Assembly (NCBI RefSeq): GCF_003345255.1
Contig: NZ_CP029331.1
Coordinates: forward strand, 1,922,001-1,986,000
DNA length: 64,000 nt
DNA from: Pseudothauera hydrothermalis
GTDB lineage: Bacteria; Pseudomonadota; Gammaproteobacteria; Burkholderiales; Rhodocyclaceae
Direction of reading: 5' to 3'
Numbering within the stretch: position 1 is the stretch's first letter; each line of letters opens with the position of its first letter. The position numbers and the translations under genes were made by a program. The notes under the pieces were generated by a model. That model was not told the DNA's origin and made no database searches. It worked only from the letters and a program-made list of their open reading frames with translations. Shown here in pieces: positions 36,535-46,461 of this stretch.

Positions 36535-37572
36535 TTAAGGCGCGGGGTTGGCGCAACGCAGATGTATGTCGTCGATCTGCGCCAACAACTCGCTGTCGGG
36601 GCGATACGCCCAGGCAGCCAGATTTTCTTCCAGTTGCGCCATGCTGGTGGCGCCAATGATGGTGCTGGTCACACAACCGCGGTGATACACAAAAGACAGC
36701 GCCAGCCGCGTCAAGCTGATGCCACGGCTGCGTGCCAGCGCCGCATAGGCTTGCACCGCCGGCTCGACGCCCGGCTTGGCATAGCGCTGGCCGAAGTTTT
36801 CAAATTCATTCAGCCGGCCGGCGGCAGCGGGATTTTCCAAGTACTTACCGGTAAGGTGGCCAAAAGCCAGCGGGGAGTAGGCCAACAGACTGACACGCTC
36901 ACGGTGGCAAACCTCTGCCAAGCCGTACTCGAACACTCGGTTGAGCAAATTGTAGGCATTTTGGATCGACACCACCCGCGGCAGGCCATGCTCTTCGGCC
37001 AAACGCACAAACTGCATCACCCCCCACGGGTGTTCATTGGACAGCCCGATGTAGCGGATTTTCCCTTCGGCCACCAATTCAGCCAGCGCCTCCAGTTGGG
37101 CGCGGATCGGTGTGCACGGGCGCTCTTTGGCCGGATCGTACTGCCACTGACCGAACATCGGTTGATTGCGCTCAGGCCAATGTAGCTGATACAGATCGAT
37201 GTAATCGGTCTTCAAGCGGCGCAGACTGCCTTCGACCGCTGCGCGGATATTGTCACGATCCAGCGCCACCGGTCCGCCGCGAATCCAGTCCAGACTGCGA
37301 GCCGGTCCGGCGACCTTGGTTGCCAACACGATACGCTCGCGCGCCTGGCGCGCCAGCCAATTGCCGACGATGGTTTCGGTGGCGCCGTAGGTTTCGGCGC
37401 GTGGCGGCACCGCATACATTTCCGCGGTGTCGATGAAGTTGATTCCGTGCTCCAGCGCGTAATCGAGCTGGCTGTGCGCTTGCGCCGCATCGTTTTGCTG
37501 CCCGAAAGTCATCGTTCCGAGGCAAACCGCCGACACCTTCGGCCCGCCCTCACCCAGCACTCTGTATTCCAT
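36535..37572 (-). CDS. tas: aldo/keto reductase, Tas family
   Basis: An NADPH-dependent (beta/alpha)8 oxidoreductase of 345 aa, the length of E. coli Tas. The catalytic tetrad is visible: Asp in NFIDTAEMY, the Tyr after it, Lys in LATKV and His in LYQLHWP. The start at 37572 has AAGGAG just before it. The natural substrate is unknown. Confidence 0.92.
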   Translation of the reverse strand: MEYRVLGEGGPKVSAVCLGTMTFGQQNDAAQAHSQLDYALEHGINFIDTAEMYAVPPRAETYGATETIVGNWLARQARERIVLATKVAGPARSLDWIRGGPVALDRDNIRAAVEGSLRRLKTDYIDLYQLHWPERNQPMFGQWQYDPAKERPCTPIRAQLEALAELVAEGKIRYIGLSNEHPWGVMQFVRLAEEHGLPRVVSIQNAYNLLNRVFEYGLAEVCHRERVSLLAYSPLAFGHLTGKYLENPAAAGRLNEFENFGQRYAKPGVEPAVQAYAALARSRGISLTRLALSFVYHRGCVTSTIIGATSMAQLEENLAAWAYRPDSELLAQIDDIHLRCANPAP

Positions 37573-37664
37573 TGCATTCTCCTTTGCGCTTACGGCCACG
37601 CAGCTTATCATCCGCGCCTTCGCTTCGATGATACCCAGCGCACCGCGCGCCCGCCCAGAACCTT

Positions 37665-38756
37665 ATGTCATCCGCCCTGCCTGCCGGCCTGTTGGTTTCC
37701 GGATTGCTGGCATATTGCCGCACCGGTTTTGAAAAAGAGCTGGCCGCCGAACTCGACGAACTGGCTGCCAGCGCCGGTCTGATTGGCCATGTGCGCGCCA
37801 AGCCCGGCACCGGCTTTGCGGTTTATCAGAGCTTGGAGGCGCTGCCCGCCACCGCCTTCGAGGACCTTGCCGACTGGCGACGTCCGGTTTTTGCCCGCCA
37901 ACTGCTATTGTGGTTCGCACATATCACCGATCTCCCCGAACGCGATCGCGCCAGTCCGCTGCGCGACGCGGTCAAGGCGAGCCGCCAACGCTTTGGCGCG
38001 CTGGTACTGGAGACCCCGGATACCGACGAAGCCAAACAGCGCTCTGGCTTCTGCCGCCGTTTCACCGCTCCCTTGAGCCGCACGCTGGAGCAGGCCGGTG
38101 CGCTGCGTCCCGACCAAACCGATTTGCCGGTGCTACATGTGATGTTCGAGTCTGCCACCACCGCCTGGTTGGCCGCGGCCATGCCACAGGACAGCTCGCC
38201 CTGGCCGATGGGTATTCCGCGCCTGCGCATGCCCGGCGGGGCCCCCAGCCGTTCCACGCTGAAGCTCTCGGAAGCGTTCATCACCCTGCTCAGCGAAGAC
38301 GAGCGTCAAACCAGCCTGCGTGCCGGTTTGCGCGCAGTGGACCTGGGCGCTTCGCCCGGCGGCTGGACCTGGCAGCTCGCCAGCCGCGGCCTGCATGTCA
38401 CTGCGGTGGACAACGGTCCATTGAGCGCCTCGGTCATGGCCACCGGTATGGTCGAGCATCTGCGCGCCGACGGTTTTACCTGGCGACCGCCGCGCGCGGT
38501 GGAGTGGATGGTCTGTGACATGGTCGAACAACCCTCACGAATCGCCGCGCTGGTGGCCGACTGGATCGCCACCGGGCGCTGCCGGCGCAGCATTTTCAAC
38601 CTCAAGCTACCGATGAAACGCCGCCTAGATGCGGTGGCGCAATGTCGCGCGCTGATCCACAAACGGCTGGCCAGCGTCGGCCCCTATGATCTGCGCATCA
38701 AACATCTGTATCACGACCGCGAAGAAGTCACCGCCTATTTGGCGCTGCGCAGGTAA
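37665..38756 (+). CDS. rlmM: 23S rRNA C2498 2'-O-methyltransferase
   Basis: RlmM methylates C2498 of 23S rRNA using S-adenosylmethionine. The 363-aa product has an N-terminal THUMP-like part and a Rossmann methyltransferase domain with Asp226 in DLGASPGGWTWQL, TAVDNGPL, WMVCDMVE and NLKLPMKRR with the catalytic lysines. It is divergent from tas with a 92-base gap. Confidence 0.94.
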   Translation: MSSALPAGLLVSGLLAYCRTGFEKELAAELDELAASAGLIGHVRAKPGTGFAVYQSLEALPATAFEDLADWRRPVFARQLLLWFAHITDLPERDRASPLRDAVKASRQRFGALVLETPDTDEAKQRSGFCRRFTAPLSRTLEQAGALRPDQTDLPVLHVMFESATTAWLAAAMPQDSSPWPMGIPRLRMPGGAPSRSTLKLSEAFITLLSEDERQTSLRAGLRAVDLGASPGGWTWQLASRGLHVTAVDNGPLSASVMATGMVEHLRADGFTWRPPRAVEWMVCDMVEQPSRIAALVADWIATGRCRRSIFNLKLPMKRRLDAVAQCRALIHKRLASVGPYDLRIKHLYHDREEVTAYLALRR

Positions 38757-38815
38757 TCCGCCGACGGCGGTTCGGCCAAAGACGGCCTGAAAACGGTCAC
38801 GATTCTCGCTGGGTG

Positions 38816-38821
38816 TATAAT
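38816..38821 (+). promoter_or_regulatory. -10 box of rhlE
   Basis: A perfect TATAAT lies 55 bases ahead of the rhlE ATG. No good -35 box is visible at 16-18 bases upstream. Confidence 0.4.
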
Positions 38822-38875
38822 CTTGCGCTTTCCAACGCTTCCGACCATGTGGATACGGAACACAAAAAGGCGCCC

Positions 38876-40321
38876 ATGAGCTTCGCCGAACTCGGCCTCA
38901 TACCCGAACTGCAAAAAGCCGTCGCCGACGCCGGTTACACTGAACCCACCCCGATCCAGCGTCAGGCCATTCCCATCGTCATAGCCGGCCATGATGTCAT
39001 GGCAGGCGCACAAACTGGCACCGGTAAAACTGCTGGTTTCACGCTGCCGCTGCTGCACCGCTTGGCGCGCCATGCCAACACCAGCACCTCGCCAGCGCGT
39101 CATCCCACCCGCGCGTTGATTCTTGCACCGACGCGCGAGCTGGCCATGCAGGTTTTCGAATCGGTCAAAACCTACGCCAAATATTTGCCGCTGCGCGCCG
39201 CCTGCATCTACGGCGGGGTCGACATGAACGCACAAATCCAGGAGTTACGTCGCGGCATCGAGATCGTCATCGCCACCCCTGGACGCCTGCTCGACCATGT
39301 GCAGCAAAAAACCATTCAACTGTCCCAGGTAGAGATGCTGGTGCTGGACGAAGCCGACCGCATGCTGGACATGGGCTTCATCCCCGACATCCGCCGCATC
39401 CTCGGCCTGCTGCCGGCCGCTCGCCAGAGCCTGCTGTTCTCGGCCACCTTCTCCGACGAGATCAAGAAACTGGCCGACCAGATGCTGAAGAACCCGCAGC
39501 TCATCGAGGTCGCCCGCCGCAACATGGTGTCCGAGACCATCACTCATGTGGTGCATCCAGTCTCGGCCGGCATGAAGCGTAACCTGCTCGCCCACCTTTT
39601 GCGCCATCAGCCCGACACCCAGGCGCTGGTCTTCGTCGACACCAAAATCGTGTGCGGTCGCCTCGCCCATTTTCTGACACGCCACGGAATCTCCGCAGAC
39701 GCTCTGCATGGCGACAAAAGCCAGCAACAGCGCACCGAGACCCTTGAAGCCTTCAAGGCCGGCCGGTTGCGCGTGCTGGTGGCCACCGACGTGGCCGCGC
39801 GCGGCATCGACATCGATGAACTGCCTTATGTGATCAACTTTGAACTGCCTCATACCGCCGAGGATTATGTGCATCGCATCGGCCGCACCGGCCGAGCCGG
39901 GCACAAGGGCTATGCGGTGTCACTGGTGTGCGCCGAAGAAAAACACTGGCTCGCCGACATTCAAAAGCTGATCAAGCTGGACATTCCACAGCAAGTCGTG
40001 CCCGGTTTCGAGCCCGAACCGGAGTTCTTTGAGGCTGGCAACAAAGCCGGCCGCCCGCGCCGCGGCAGCGATCAAGCCCAGACAAGCCGCGGCCGTGCAT
40101 CGCGCGCGGCACAGCCGGGCGCATCTGGCACCCCATCCGGCGGCGCGCGGGCGCTTGCCTCGACGATCGCACCAGACGGCTTCGATTTCAGCAAACCCTA
40201 CCAACCCCGCGATACGGTAACGGCTACTAAGACGCCCGACACCCGGCCGCAGGCCGATCAAGCCCCGGCGCGCGGCAAGCGCCCGGTTGCCTTCCTGCTC
40301 GGCGGGCTGGGACGGAAATAA
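38876..40321 (+). CDS. rhlE: DEAD-box RNA helicase RhlE
   Basis: A cytosolic ATP-dependent RNA helicase of 481 aa. Walker A AQTGTGKT is at 45-52, DEAD at 158-161, LFSATF, and the late motifs HRIGRTGRAG. The tail from about 395 is low-complexity and rich in Arg, Ala and Pro, as in RhlE. The start at 38876 is chosen over an earlier GTG that sits in the promoter region. Confidence 0.93.
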   Translation: MSFAELGLIPELQKAVADAGYTEPTPIQRQAIPIVIAGHDVMAGAQTGTGKTAGFTLPLLHRLARHANTSTSPARHPTRALILAPTRELAMQVFESVKTYAKYLPLRAACIYGGVDMNAQIQELRRGIEIVIATPGRLLDHVQQKTIQLSQVEMLVLDEADRMLDMGFIPDIRRILGLLPAARQSLLFSATFSDEIKKLADQMLKNPQLIEVARRNMVSETITHVVHPVSAGMKRNLLAHLLRHQPDTQALVFVDTKIVCGRLAHFLTRHGISADALHGDKSQQQRTETLEAFKAGRLRVLVATDVAARGIDIDELPYVINFELPHTAEDYVHRIGRTGRAGHKGYAVSLVCAEEKHWLADIQKLIKLDIPQQVVPGFEPEPEFFEAGNKAGRPRRGSDQAQTSRGRASRAAQPGASGTPSGGARALASTIAPDGFDFSKPYQPRDTVTATKTPDTRPQADQAPARGKRPVAFLLGGLGRK

Positions 40322-40410
40322 CCGCTTCGACCCTATCTTTTCTTGCCAATCGACACGGCGGCTTCAAGTATCGTGGACCTCAGCCGTTAAAGACGTCCGA
40401 CGACCTGGAA

Positions 40411-42936
40411 ATGTCCGCTTCGATGAATGCAGCCCGTCGCCCCGGGGGCGATCAAAATCCCAGTGAGCCCTTTGTGCCGGATTTTTCGGAAGGCGCGGAA
40501 ACCGGTTTGTATCTGGCCCTGCTCGAATTGCTCGACGAGGGCCTGATCATCACCGGCGACGAGGTCATTCTCGAAGTCAATAGCGCCGCCTGCCGCCTGC
40601 TCGGGCGCGACTACCGCCAGCTTGCCGGTCAACCGTTGGCCGACATCTTTCCCTCCGAGCGCGCCTTCCTCGCTGCGCGCGCGCGCTTATTCATCCAAGG
40701 CGAAATGCGCGGCAGCCTGCAGGTCGCCACCCCCGCTGGCACCCGCGAACTCAAATTCATTGCCGCAGCCCGTATCCGCCCCGGCATTCACGCACTGATC
40801 CTCAGCCCCGACCTGGCGGCCGCAGCCGTTGCCGACCCCACCAACGAAGGCAGTGGTAAGGATACCTTGTGGCCACGGCTGGCCGCGGCCTTGGAACAAC
40901 CTGTGCTGGTCATCGATGAGCGCTGCGGCGTTGCCGCTGCCAACGCTGCAGCGCTGCGCAGCCTGGGTATCGAGCGCAGCGCCCTGGTCGGCCGCCAGCT
41001 CGAAGACTGTGTAGCAGTCAACTGGCCGGCTGCCGGCGCGCCGCCGCTGGCGACATTGCAACCACCCACAGGTCCGGCGCTCAGCGCGCGGGTGCTACCC
41101 GGCCCAAAACCCGGCTGGCATCTCTTGATCCTGCCGCCGGTAGCCGCCATCGCCCCACAGCCCGCCACCAGCTCCGTGCGCACCGGCCACCCTCCCACCC
41201 AGTCCGCTGTGCAGCCCACAACCGGCGATACCGTCCGGCCCGAAGCGATATCGCTCGATACCGGTCTCGGCATGGCGCTGGATGTGCTCGACGCCGCCCG
41301 CCAGCCGATTCTGGTCAGCGATGCCCGCTATCGCATCCTGGCCATCAACAAAACTTTTGCCGAATCCACCGGCTACAGCGCAGACGGGCTTCTGGGCAAG
41401 GATATGTGGAGACTGCTGGCCGAGCAGCCGGACCCACACCTTGGCCAATCGTTACGGCGCGCGCTGGCGCTCACCGGCCGCTGGACAGGCGAACTCCCCA
41501 TCCGCCTCAATAACGGTGACACCCATTTTGCATTGGTGAGCATAACCGCCGTCGGCAATCCGCACGGCGCCGTACAGTACTACGTTGGCGTGCTGGCCGC
41601 GCAGTCGACCCGTAGTCGGACCGCGTTGCGCGCAGACTATGTCGCAACCCACGACATGCTGACCGGACTGGCCAACAGAACGCTATTCGAACGCCGCTTT
41701 GGCGAAGCCGCCGAGCGCGCCCGCCACACCCACCGCAGCGTGGGGCTGTTGCGGATCGATGTGGATCACTTCAAGGCGGTCAACCGCGAGTTTGGCGACC
41801 ACATCGGCGATGACATCCTGCGGCAGATCGCCTGCCGGCTGCAGGGGGCCGTGCCCGACGGCGCCACCGTGGCACGCGAACGCAGTGACACATTTCTAGC
41901 GCTGCTGCCCGACCTCACCCTGGACAGCGACTGCGGACGATACGCCGAGGCCATCCTGGCGGCTCTGTGCCGTCCGTTCGAGGCCGGCAATCGCCAACTC
42001 AAACTGAGCGCAAGTATTGGCATCGCGGTATTCCCCGAGCACGGCGGCGAGCTGGCCGAACTGGCCCGGCATGCCGACGCCGCGCTCGCCCACGTCCGCC
42101 AACTGGGCGGCAACAACTATCAGTACTACGCCGACACGATGCATGGTGTGCGCATCGAGCACAGTGCTTTGGGGCCTCAGCTGCGTCATGCGGCCGAGCG
42201 CCAACAGTTGGAGATCCATTTTCAGCCCTTGGTCGACGGTCGCCATGGCAGTGTGCGCGGTGGCGAAGCCCTGCTGCGCTGGCGGCATCCCGACCTGGGA
42301 CTAATTCCGTTTCAACGCTTTTCCCGCTCGGCTCGCGACTACGGCCTCATCGCCGAGCTGGGCACCTGGGTGCTGACCACCGCCTGCCGACAGGCCGCGC
42401 GTTGGCCGGCCGTAGCAGGGCAGCCGCCCTTACTGACGATCAATATCGCCATCGAGCAAATCATGCAGGGTGAACTGGTCGAGCAAGTGGTCAACGCGCT
42501 GCAGGTGTCGGGGCTCGCGGCAGATCGGTTGGAACTGGACCTGGATGAAGTCATTCTGCAGGAAGAACACCGCCGCATCGTCGACACGCTGGATAAACTC
42601 GCTGCATTGGGTGTGAGGCTGGCCGTCGACGACTTCGGTCGCGGGCTGTGTGCGATCCCGCGGCTCAAACGCTATCCGCTGCGCGCCCTCAAGCTCTACC
42701 CCGCACTGGTGCGCGATGTCGGGGTGCGCGAAGAAGCCGAGGCGGTGGTCGAGGCCATGGCCAGCATGGCCGGCGTACTGGGGCTGGAAGTATTTGCCCG
42801 CGGGGTCGAAGGCCAGGCGCAACAAGCCTTCTTATGTGCGCTGGGCTGCAGTCTTCAGCAAGGTCCGCTTTTCGGCCGACCGCTGAGCGCGGACGAATTC
42901 CTCAGCTTTCTGGCCGCTCGCACCACAGCCCGTTAG
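40411..42936 (+). CDS. PAS-GGDEF-EAL protein with degenerate active sites
   Basis: The 841-aa cytosolic product has PAS-like segments at about 30-130, 155-245 and a clearer PAS at 290-405, then GGDEF (about 415-580) and EAL (about 590-835). The GGDEF motif reads RSDTF (491-495), so cyclase activity is unlikely. In the EAL domain, EAL 619-621, Asn678, Asp740-Asp741, Lys761 and the final QG are kept. The Glu of AEGVE is Arg797 and the Asp after Lys761 is Tyr763. It is more likely a receptor or scaffold than an enzyme. No recognisable membrane span. Confidence 0.87.
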   Translation: MSASMNAARRPGGDQNPSEPFVPDFSEGAETGLYLALLELLDEGLIITGDEVILEVNSAACRLLGRDYRQLAGQPLADIFPSERAFLAARARLFIQGEMRGSLQVATPAGTRELKFIAAARIRPGIHALILSPDLAAAAVADPTNEGSGKDTLWPRLAAALEQPVLVIDERCGVAAANAAALRSLGIERSALVGRQLEDCVAVNWPAAGAPPLATLQPPTGPALSARVLPGPKPGWHLLILPPVAAIAPQPATSSVRTGHPPTQSAVQPTTGDTVRPEAISLDTGLGMALDVLDAARQPILVSDARYRILAINKTFAESTGYSADGLLGKDMWRLLAEQPDPHLGQSLRRALALTGRWTGELPIRLNNGDTHFALVSITAVGNPHGAVQYYVGVLAAQSTRSRTALRADYVATHDMLTGLANRTLFERRFGEAAERARHTHRSVGLLRIDVDHFKAVNREFGDHIGDDILRQIACRLQGAVPDGATVARERSDTFLALLPDLTLDSDCGRYAEAILAALCRPFEAGNRQLKLSASIGIAVFPEHGGELAELARHADAALAHVRQLGGNNYQYYADTMHGVRIEHSALGPQLRHAAERQQLEIHFQPLVDGRHGSVRGGEALLRWRHPDLGLIPFQRFSRSARDYGLIAELGTWVLTTACRQAARWPAVAGQPPLLTINIAIEQIMQGELVEQVVNALQVSGLAADRLELDLDEVILQEEHRRIVDTLDKLAALGVRLAVDDFGRGLCAIPRLKRYPLRALKLYPALVRDVGVREEAEAVVEAMASMAGVLGLEVFARGVEGQAQQAFLCALGCSLQQGPLFGRPLSADEFLSFLAARTTAR

Positions 42937-43000
42937 AACCGGCACCCCGGTCAACCCGCTTTGCCGTCTCCGCCCCACCCTTGCCGCACCCGATCAGGAT

Positions 43001-43375
43001 TCAGTAATCGAGCAAGCTTCGACAGTCTTCCTGCCGACCGGAAAGCGCCGAAAAACGCCGCAAGCGTTCCCGCACAAAGTCATCCGGCACCCGCCGGTTG
43101 GCGCAGTACTCCCGCAATTGCATGGCCTTGGCCACCAACTCCAGGCGCAAAGCGGTATCGGCCCAAGCGGCGAAAGGGTATGCAGCAGTGTCCCGCCAGG
43201 CGCGATCATCGGCTGTGGCGGCTTGCCCGGTGGCATCCGCCCCAGCGCCATTGCCGGCCGCCGCAGGTGCGCCAACCGGCTGCGCGTGCGCCGCAACGGC
43301 CAGCAGCAAACCAAACAGTCCGGCAAGCGTTCGACACGGAATCATCACGGTAAGCCAACGGCACCAAGCAGCCAT
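43001..43375 (-). CDS. small secreted protein of unknown function
   Basis: The 124-aa product starts with a signal peptide ending near VAAHAQP and continues with a Gly/Ala-rich linker and a helical part containing REYCANRRVP and GRQEDCRSLL, i.e. two cysteines that may pair. The in-frame start at 43426 is also possible. It lies 80 bases after pntB on the same strand, perhaps in the operon. No family is recognised. Confidence 0.6.
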   Translation of the reverse strand: MAAWCRWLTVMIPCRTLAGLFGLLLAVAAHAQPVGAPAAAGNGAGADATGQAATADDRAWRDTAAYPFAAWADTALRLELVAKAMQLREYCANRRVPDDFVRERLRRFSALSGRQEDCRSLLDY

Positions 43376-43454
43376 GTCTCTTTTACGGCCCAGCGCCCGC
43401 CCGACTTGAACGACGACGCGCGCCATCTGAGACGACGGTGCGCGCCGACAGGCA

Positions 43455-44834
43455 TCAGACTTCCAACGCCTTCACGTGAGTAATCACCTCGGCAATTGCC
43501 TGCTGCGCATGGCCGTAAAGCATGCGACAGTTGTCCTTATAGAACAGCGCGTTCTCAATACCCGAATACCCCGCGCCCTGGCCACGTTTGACCACGATGA
43601 CGTTTTGCGCCATGTCCACGTTGAGAATCGGCATGCCGTAGATCGGACTGGATTTGTCGGTGCGCGCCACCGGATTGACCACGTCGTTGGCACCGATGAC
43701 CAGTGCCACATCGGCCTGGGCAAAATCGGCGTTGATGTCCTCCAGATCGAAGATCTTGTCATAGGGCACACCTGCTTCGGCCAACAACACATTCATGTGT
43801 CCCGGCATGCGCCCGGCCACCGGATGGATGGCAAAAACCACCTCCACCCCGCCTTCTTCGAGCAACTGCGCCATCTCCCATACCTTGTGTTGGGCGCCGG
43901 CCACCGCCATGCCATAACCCGGCACGATGATGACTTTATTGGCGTAACGCATGAGGGCGGCGGCATCGAGCGCGGACAGTTCCTTCATCGTGCCTTCGAT
44001 CGTCTGCCCTGCTGCGCTGCCGGTCTCACCGGTAAGTGGCGCAAACAGAATATTGGCAATCGGCCGGTTCATCGCCTTGGCCATCAACTGGGTGAGCAGC
44101 GTCCCCGAGGCGCCGACCACGATCCCGGCCACGATCAGCGCCGGATTGCCCAACACATAACCTTCGAAACCAACCGCCAGACCGGTAAAGGCGTTCAACA
44201 GCGAAATCACCACCGGCATATCGGCCCCGCCGATCGGGCTGGTCAGAATGACGCCAAGCGCCAAGGCGAGCACAAAGAACAACACGATCAACACCCCGGA
44301 AGGGGTATCGGCGGCGATGATCGCCAGTCCCAACAGCGCGGTGACCGCAGCCAGGACGATGTTGACCTTGTTTTGCTGCGGCAGCCGCAACGCCTTTTTC
44401 ATGATCCCTTGCAGTTTGGCAAAGGCCACGCAGGAGCCGGAAAACGCCACCGAACCGATCAGCGCACCCAGCACCGCGAGCGTGGCTGATACGGCGCCGT
44501 GCACCTCGCCACGGGCGAACTCCAGCGCGGCAATCGCCGCCGCCGCACCGCCACCCATGCCGTTGTAGATGGCGACCATCTGCGGCATGTCGGTCATCTT
44601 GACCGCCTTGCCCGACCACCAGGCCAGCGCCCCGCCGAGCACGATGGCCAGGATCATCAGACCGTAGTTCTGCATGCCCGGCATTTGCAGCGTGACCAGG
44701 GTGGCCGCCACCATCGCCCAACCAGACCAGACGATGCCGCGTCGCGCGGTCACCGGCGAGCTCATCGCCTTGAGGCCGAGGATGAACACCACGGCGACGA
44801 CGAAGTACGAGAATTGGATGAATCCGTTCAACAT
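43455..44834 (-). CDS. pntB: NAD(P) transhydrogenase subunit beta
   Basis: PntB is the membrane subunit that binds NADP(H) and forms most of the proton channel. The 459-aa product has about eight or nine membrane spans (VAVVFILGLKAM and on) and a C-terminal NADP-binding domain starting VPGYGMAVAGAQHKV, with HPVAGRMPGHMNVLLAEA. The start at 44834 overlaps the previous gene's stop by ATGT-type overlap of a few bases, so translation is coupled. Confidence 0.96.
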   Translation of the reverse strand: MLNGFIQFSYFVVAVVFILGLKAMSSPVTARRGIVWSGWAMVAATLVTLQMPGMQNYGLMILAIVLGGALAWWSGKAVKMTDMPQMVAIYNGMGGGAAAAIAALEFARGEVHGAVSATLAVLGALIGSVAFSGSCVAFAKLQGIMKKALRLPQQNKVNIVLAAVTALLGLAIIAADTPSGVLIVLFFVLALALGVILTSPIGGADMPVVISLLNAFTGLAVGFEGYVLGNPALIVAGIVVGASGTLLTQLMAKAMNRPIANILFAPLTGETGSAAGQTIEGTMKELSALDAAALMRYANKVIIVPGYGMAVAGAQHKVWEMAQLLEEGGVEVVFAIHPVAGRMPGHMNVLLAEAGVPYDKIFDLEDINADFAQADVALVIGANDVVNPVARTDKSSPIYGMPILNVDMAQNVIVVKRGQGAGYSGIENALFYKDNCRMLYGHAQQAIAEVITHVKALEV

Positions 44835-44835
44835 G

Positions 44836-45138
44836 TCAGGCCCCGTCCTTCTTGTTGCCACCCTTGTTGAACATTGCCAGCATACGCTCGGTGACCACGT
44901 AGCCGCCGGCCGCATTGGCCGCCCCCAGGAATACCGCGACGAAGCCGATCGCCAGTTGCAGCGGGCTGTCCGGATCGGCCTGCCCGAGCACCACCATCGC
45001 CCCGACCAGCACCACGCCGTGCACGAAGTTGGAACCGCTCATCAGCGGCGTGTGCAGAATCACCGGCACGCGCGAGATCACCTCGTAACCGGTGAACGCG
45101 GCCAGCACGAAAATATACAAAGCGGTCATACCGTCCAT
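44836..45138 (-). CDS. pntAB: NAD(P) transhydrogenase alpha subunit, membrane part
   Basis: The 100-aa product is the separate membrane part of the alpha subunit (PntAB), as in Rhodospirillum. It has three spans and the family phrase GYEVISRVPVILHTPLMSGSN. GGGAGG precedes the ATG. It is between pntAA and pntB. Confidence 0.95.
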   Translation of the reverse strand: MDGMTALYIFVLAAFTGYEVISRVPVILHTPLMSGSNFVHGVVLVGAMVVLGQADPDSPLQLAIGFVAVFLGAANAAGGYVVTERMLAMFNKGGNKKDGA

Positions 45139-45153
45139 CTGTGCCTCCCCCGG

Positions 45154-46278
45154 TCAAAGTCCCAGCGCCTGCTTCACACCGGCATGGCGCAACGCACCCG
45201 CATGGGTGAGACAGCAGCCGGCCATCACCTCGTCCTCCCAGTCCAACGCCAGAGTGCCTTCCTTGATGAAGGGCGAGATGAAATTGAACAGGTTTTTGGC
45301 ATACATCTCGGAGGCATGCACCGGCATGCGGCTGGCGATATGCGTGGGTCCAATCACCAGCACGTCATCGATCCACACCTTCTCGCCGGGCACCGTGCCT
45401 TCGACGTTGCCGCCGCTCTCGGCCGCCATATCCACCACCACCGCACCCGGCTTCATGCGGCGCAGCATGTCGGCCGTCACGATCAAGGGAGCGCGCTTGC
45501 CGGGGATGGCCGCGGTGGTGATCAGCGCGTCGCATTGGCTCACCGCCTTGGCCAGACGTTCGCTTTGCAGGGCTTTTTCTTCCGCGGTCAGCTCGCGCGC
45601 GTAACCGCCGGCGCCCGCCGCCGAGACCCCGGTATCGACGAATTTGGCGCCCAGCGATTCGACCTGCTCGCGGGTTTCGGGGCGCACATCGTAGGCTTCC
45701 ACCATCGCGCCGATGCGCCGTGCGGTGGCAATCGCCTGCAGCCCCGCCACCCCGGCGCCGATCACCAGCACCTTGGCCGGACGGATGGTGCCGGCGGCAT
45801 AGGTCAACATCGGGAAAAACTTGGGGCTGTGGTCGGCGGCGATCAGCGCGCACTCATAACCGGCCACCGCAGCCTGACTGGACAGCGCATCCATCGATTG
45901 AGAGCGGGTGATGCGCGGCAGCAGCTCCAGCGCGAAGGCGGTGATCTGCTTGTCCATCAGCAGCTTCGTGCGCTCTGCATCGCTCCATGGCTGCAGCATG
46001 CCGAGCAGCACGCTGCCCGGCTTCATTGCGCCAAGCCGGTCGAAAGCCGGCGGTTGCACGCATAGCAACACGTCGGCTGCGGCGAAAAGTGCCTGGGCGT
46101 CGGGGACGAATTCGACCCCGGCAAAGGCTTCGTCCCGAAAATGCGCCGGCTGGCCGGCACCGGCCTGCATCAGCACCTGCGCGCCAAGGCCCTGGTATTT
46201 TTTGACCACCTCCGGCACGACCGACAAGCGCCGTTCGCCGGGGACGGTTTCCGCAGGCACTCCGATAATCAGAGGCAT
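45154..46278 (-). CDS. pntAA: NAD(P) transhydrogenase alpha subunit, NAD-binding part
   Basis: This soluble part binds NAD(H). The 374-aa product starts MPLIIGVPAETVPGERR, and has VLVIGAGVAGLQAIATA, RPETREQVESLGAKFVD and PGKRAPLIVT. The start at 46278 has GGGAGGA before it; an open frame to 46383 has no good start. First gene of the three-gene pnt operon that couples hydride transfer to proton flow and supplies NADPH. Confidence 0.96.
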   Translation of the reverse strand: MPLIIGVPAETVPGERRLSVVPEVVKKYQGLGAQVLMQAGAGQPAHFRDEAFAGVEFVPDAQALFAAADVLLCVQPPAFDRLGAMKPGSVLLGMLQPWSDAERTKLLMDKQITAFALELLPRITRSQSMDALSSQAAVAGYECALIAADHSPKFFPMLTYAAGTIRPAKVLVIGAGVAGLQAIATARRIGAMVEAYDVRPETREQVESLGAKFVDTGVSAAGAGGYARELTAEEKALQSERLAKAVSQCDALITTAAIPGKRAPLIVTADMLRRMKPGAVVVDMAAESGGNVEGTVPGEKVWIDDVLVIGPTHIASRMPVHASEMYAKNLFNFISPFIKEGTLALDWEDEVMAGCCLTHAGALRHAGVKQALGL

Positions 46279-46434
46279 GTAGCGTTCCTCCCTGTCGATG
46301 GGTGTGAAAGGATGTGCGCCGTCCCTGCCCGTTTTTGTGCTGTCTCCCTCATGCGCACCCAAGGGGGTACGCGCGGCGCTCATCGGATGTTACCGATATG
46401 GATGCCAGGCGCAAGCGCTCATCGGTGCCGATGT

Positions 46435-46458
46435 GCCGCCCGGTCGGCTTCGGGCGGC
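46435..46458 (-). other. hairpin after the PP2C gene
   Basis: GCCGCCC and GGGCGGC form a 7-bp stem directly after the phosphatase stop at 46462. No T run is seen, so termination may be Rho-assisted. Confidence 0.4.
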
Positions 46459-46461
46459 CTG

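Noticed and set aside
44674-46065. 463-residue open frame on the forward strand
   Set aside because: It is antisense to the pnt operon and His/Arg-rich.
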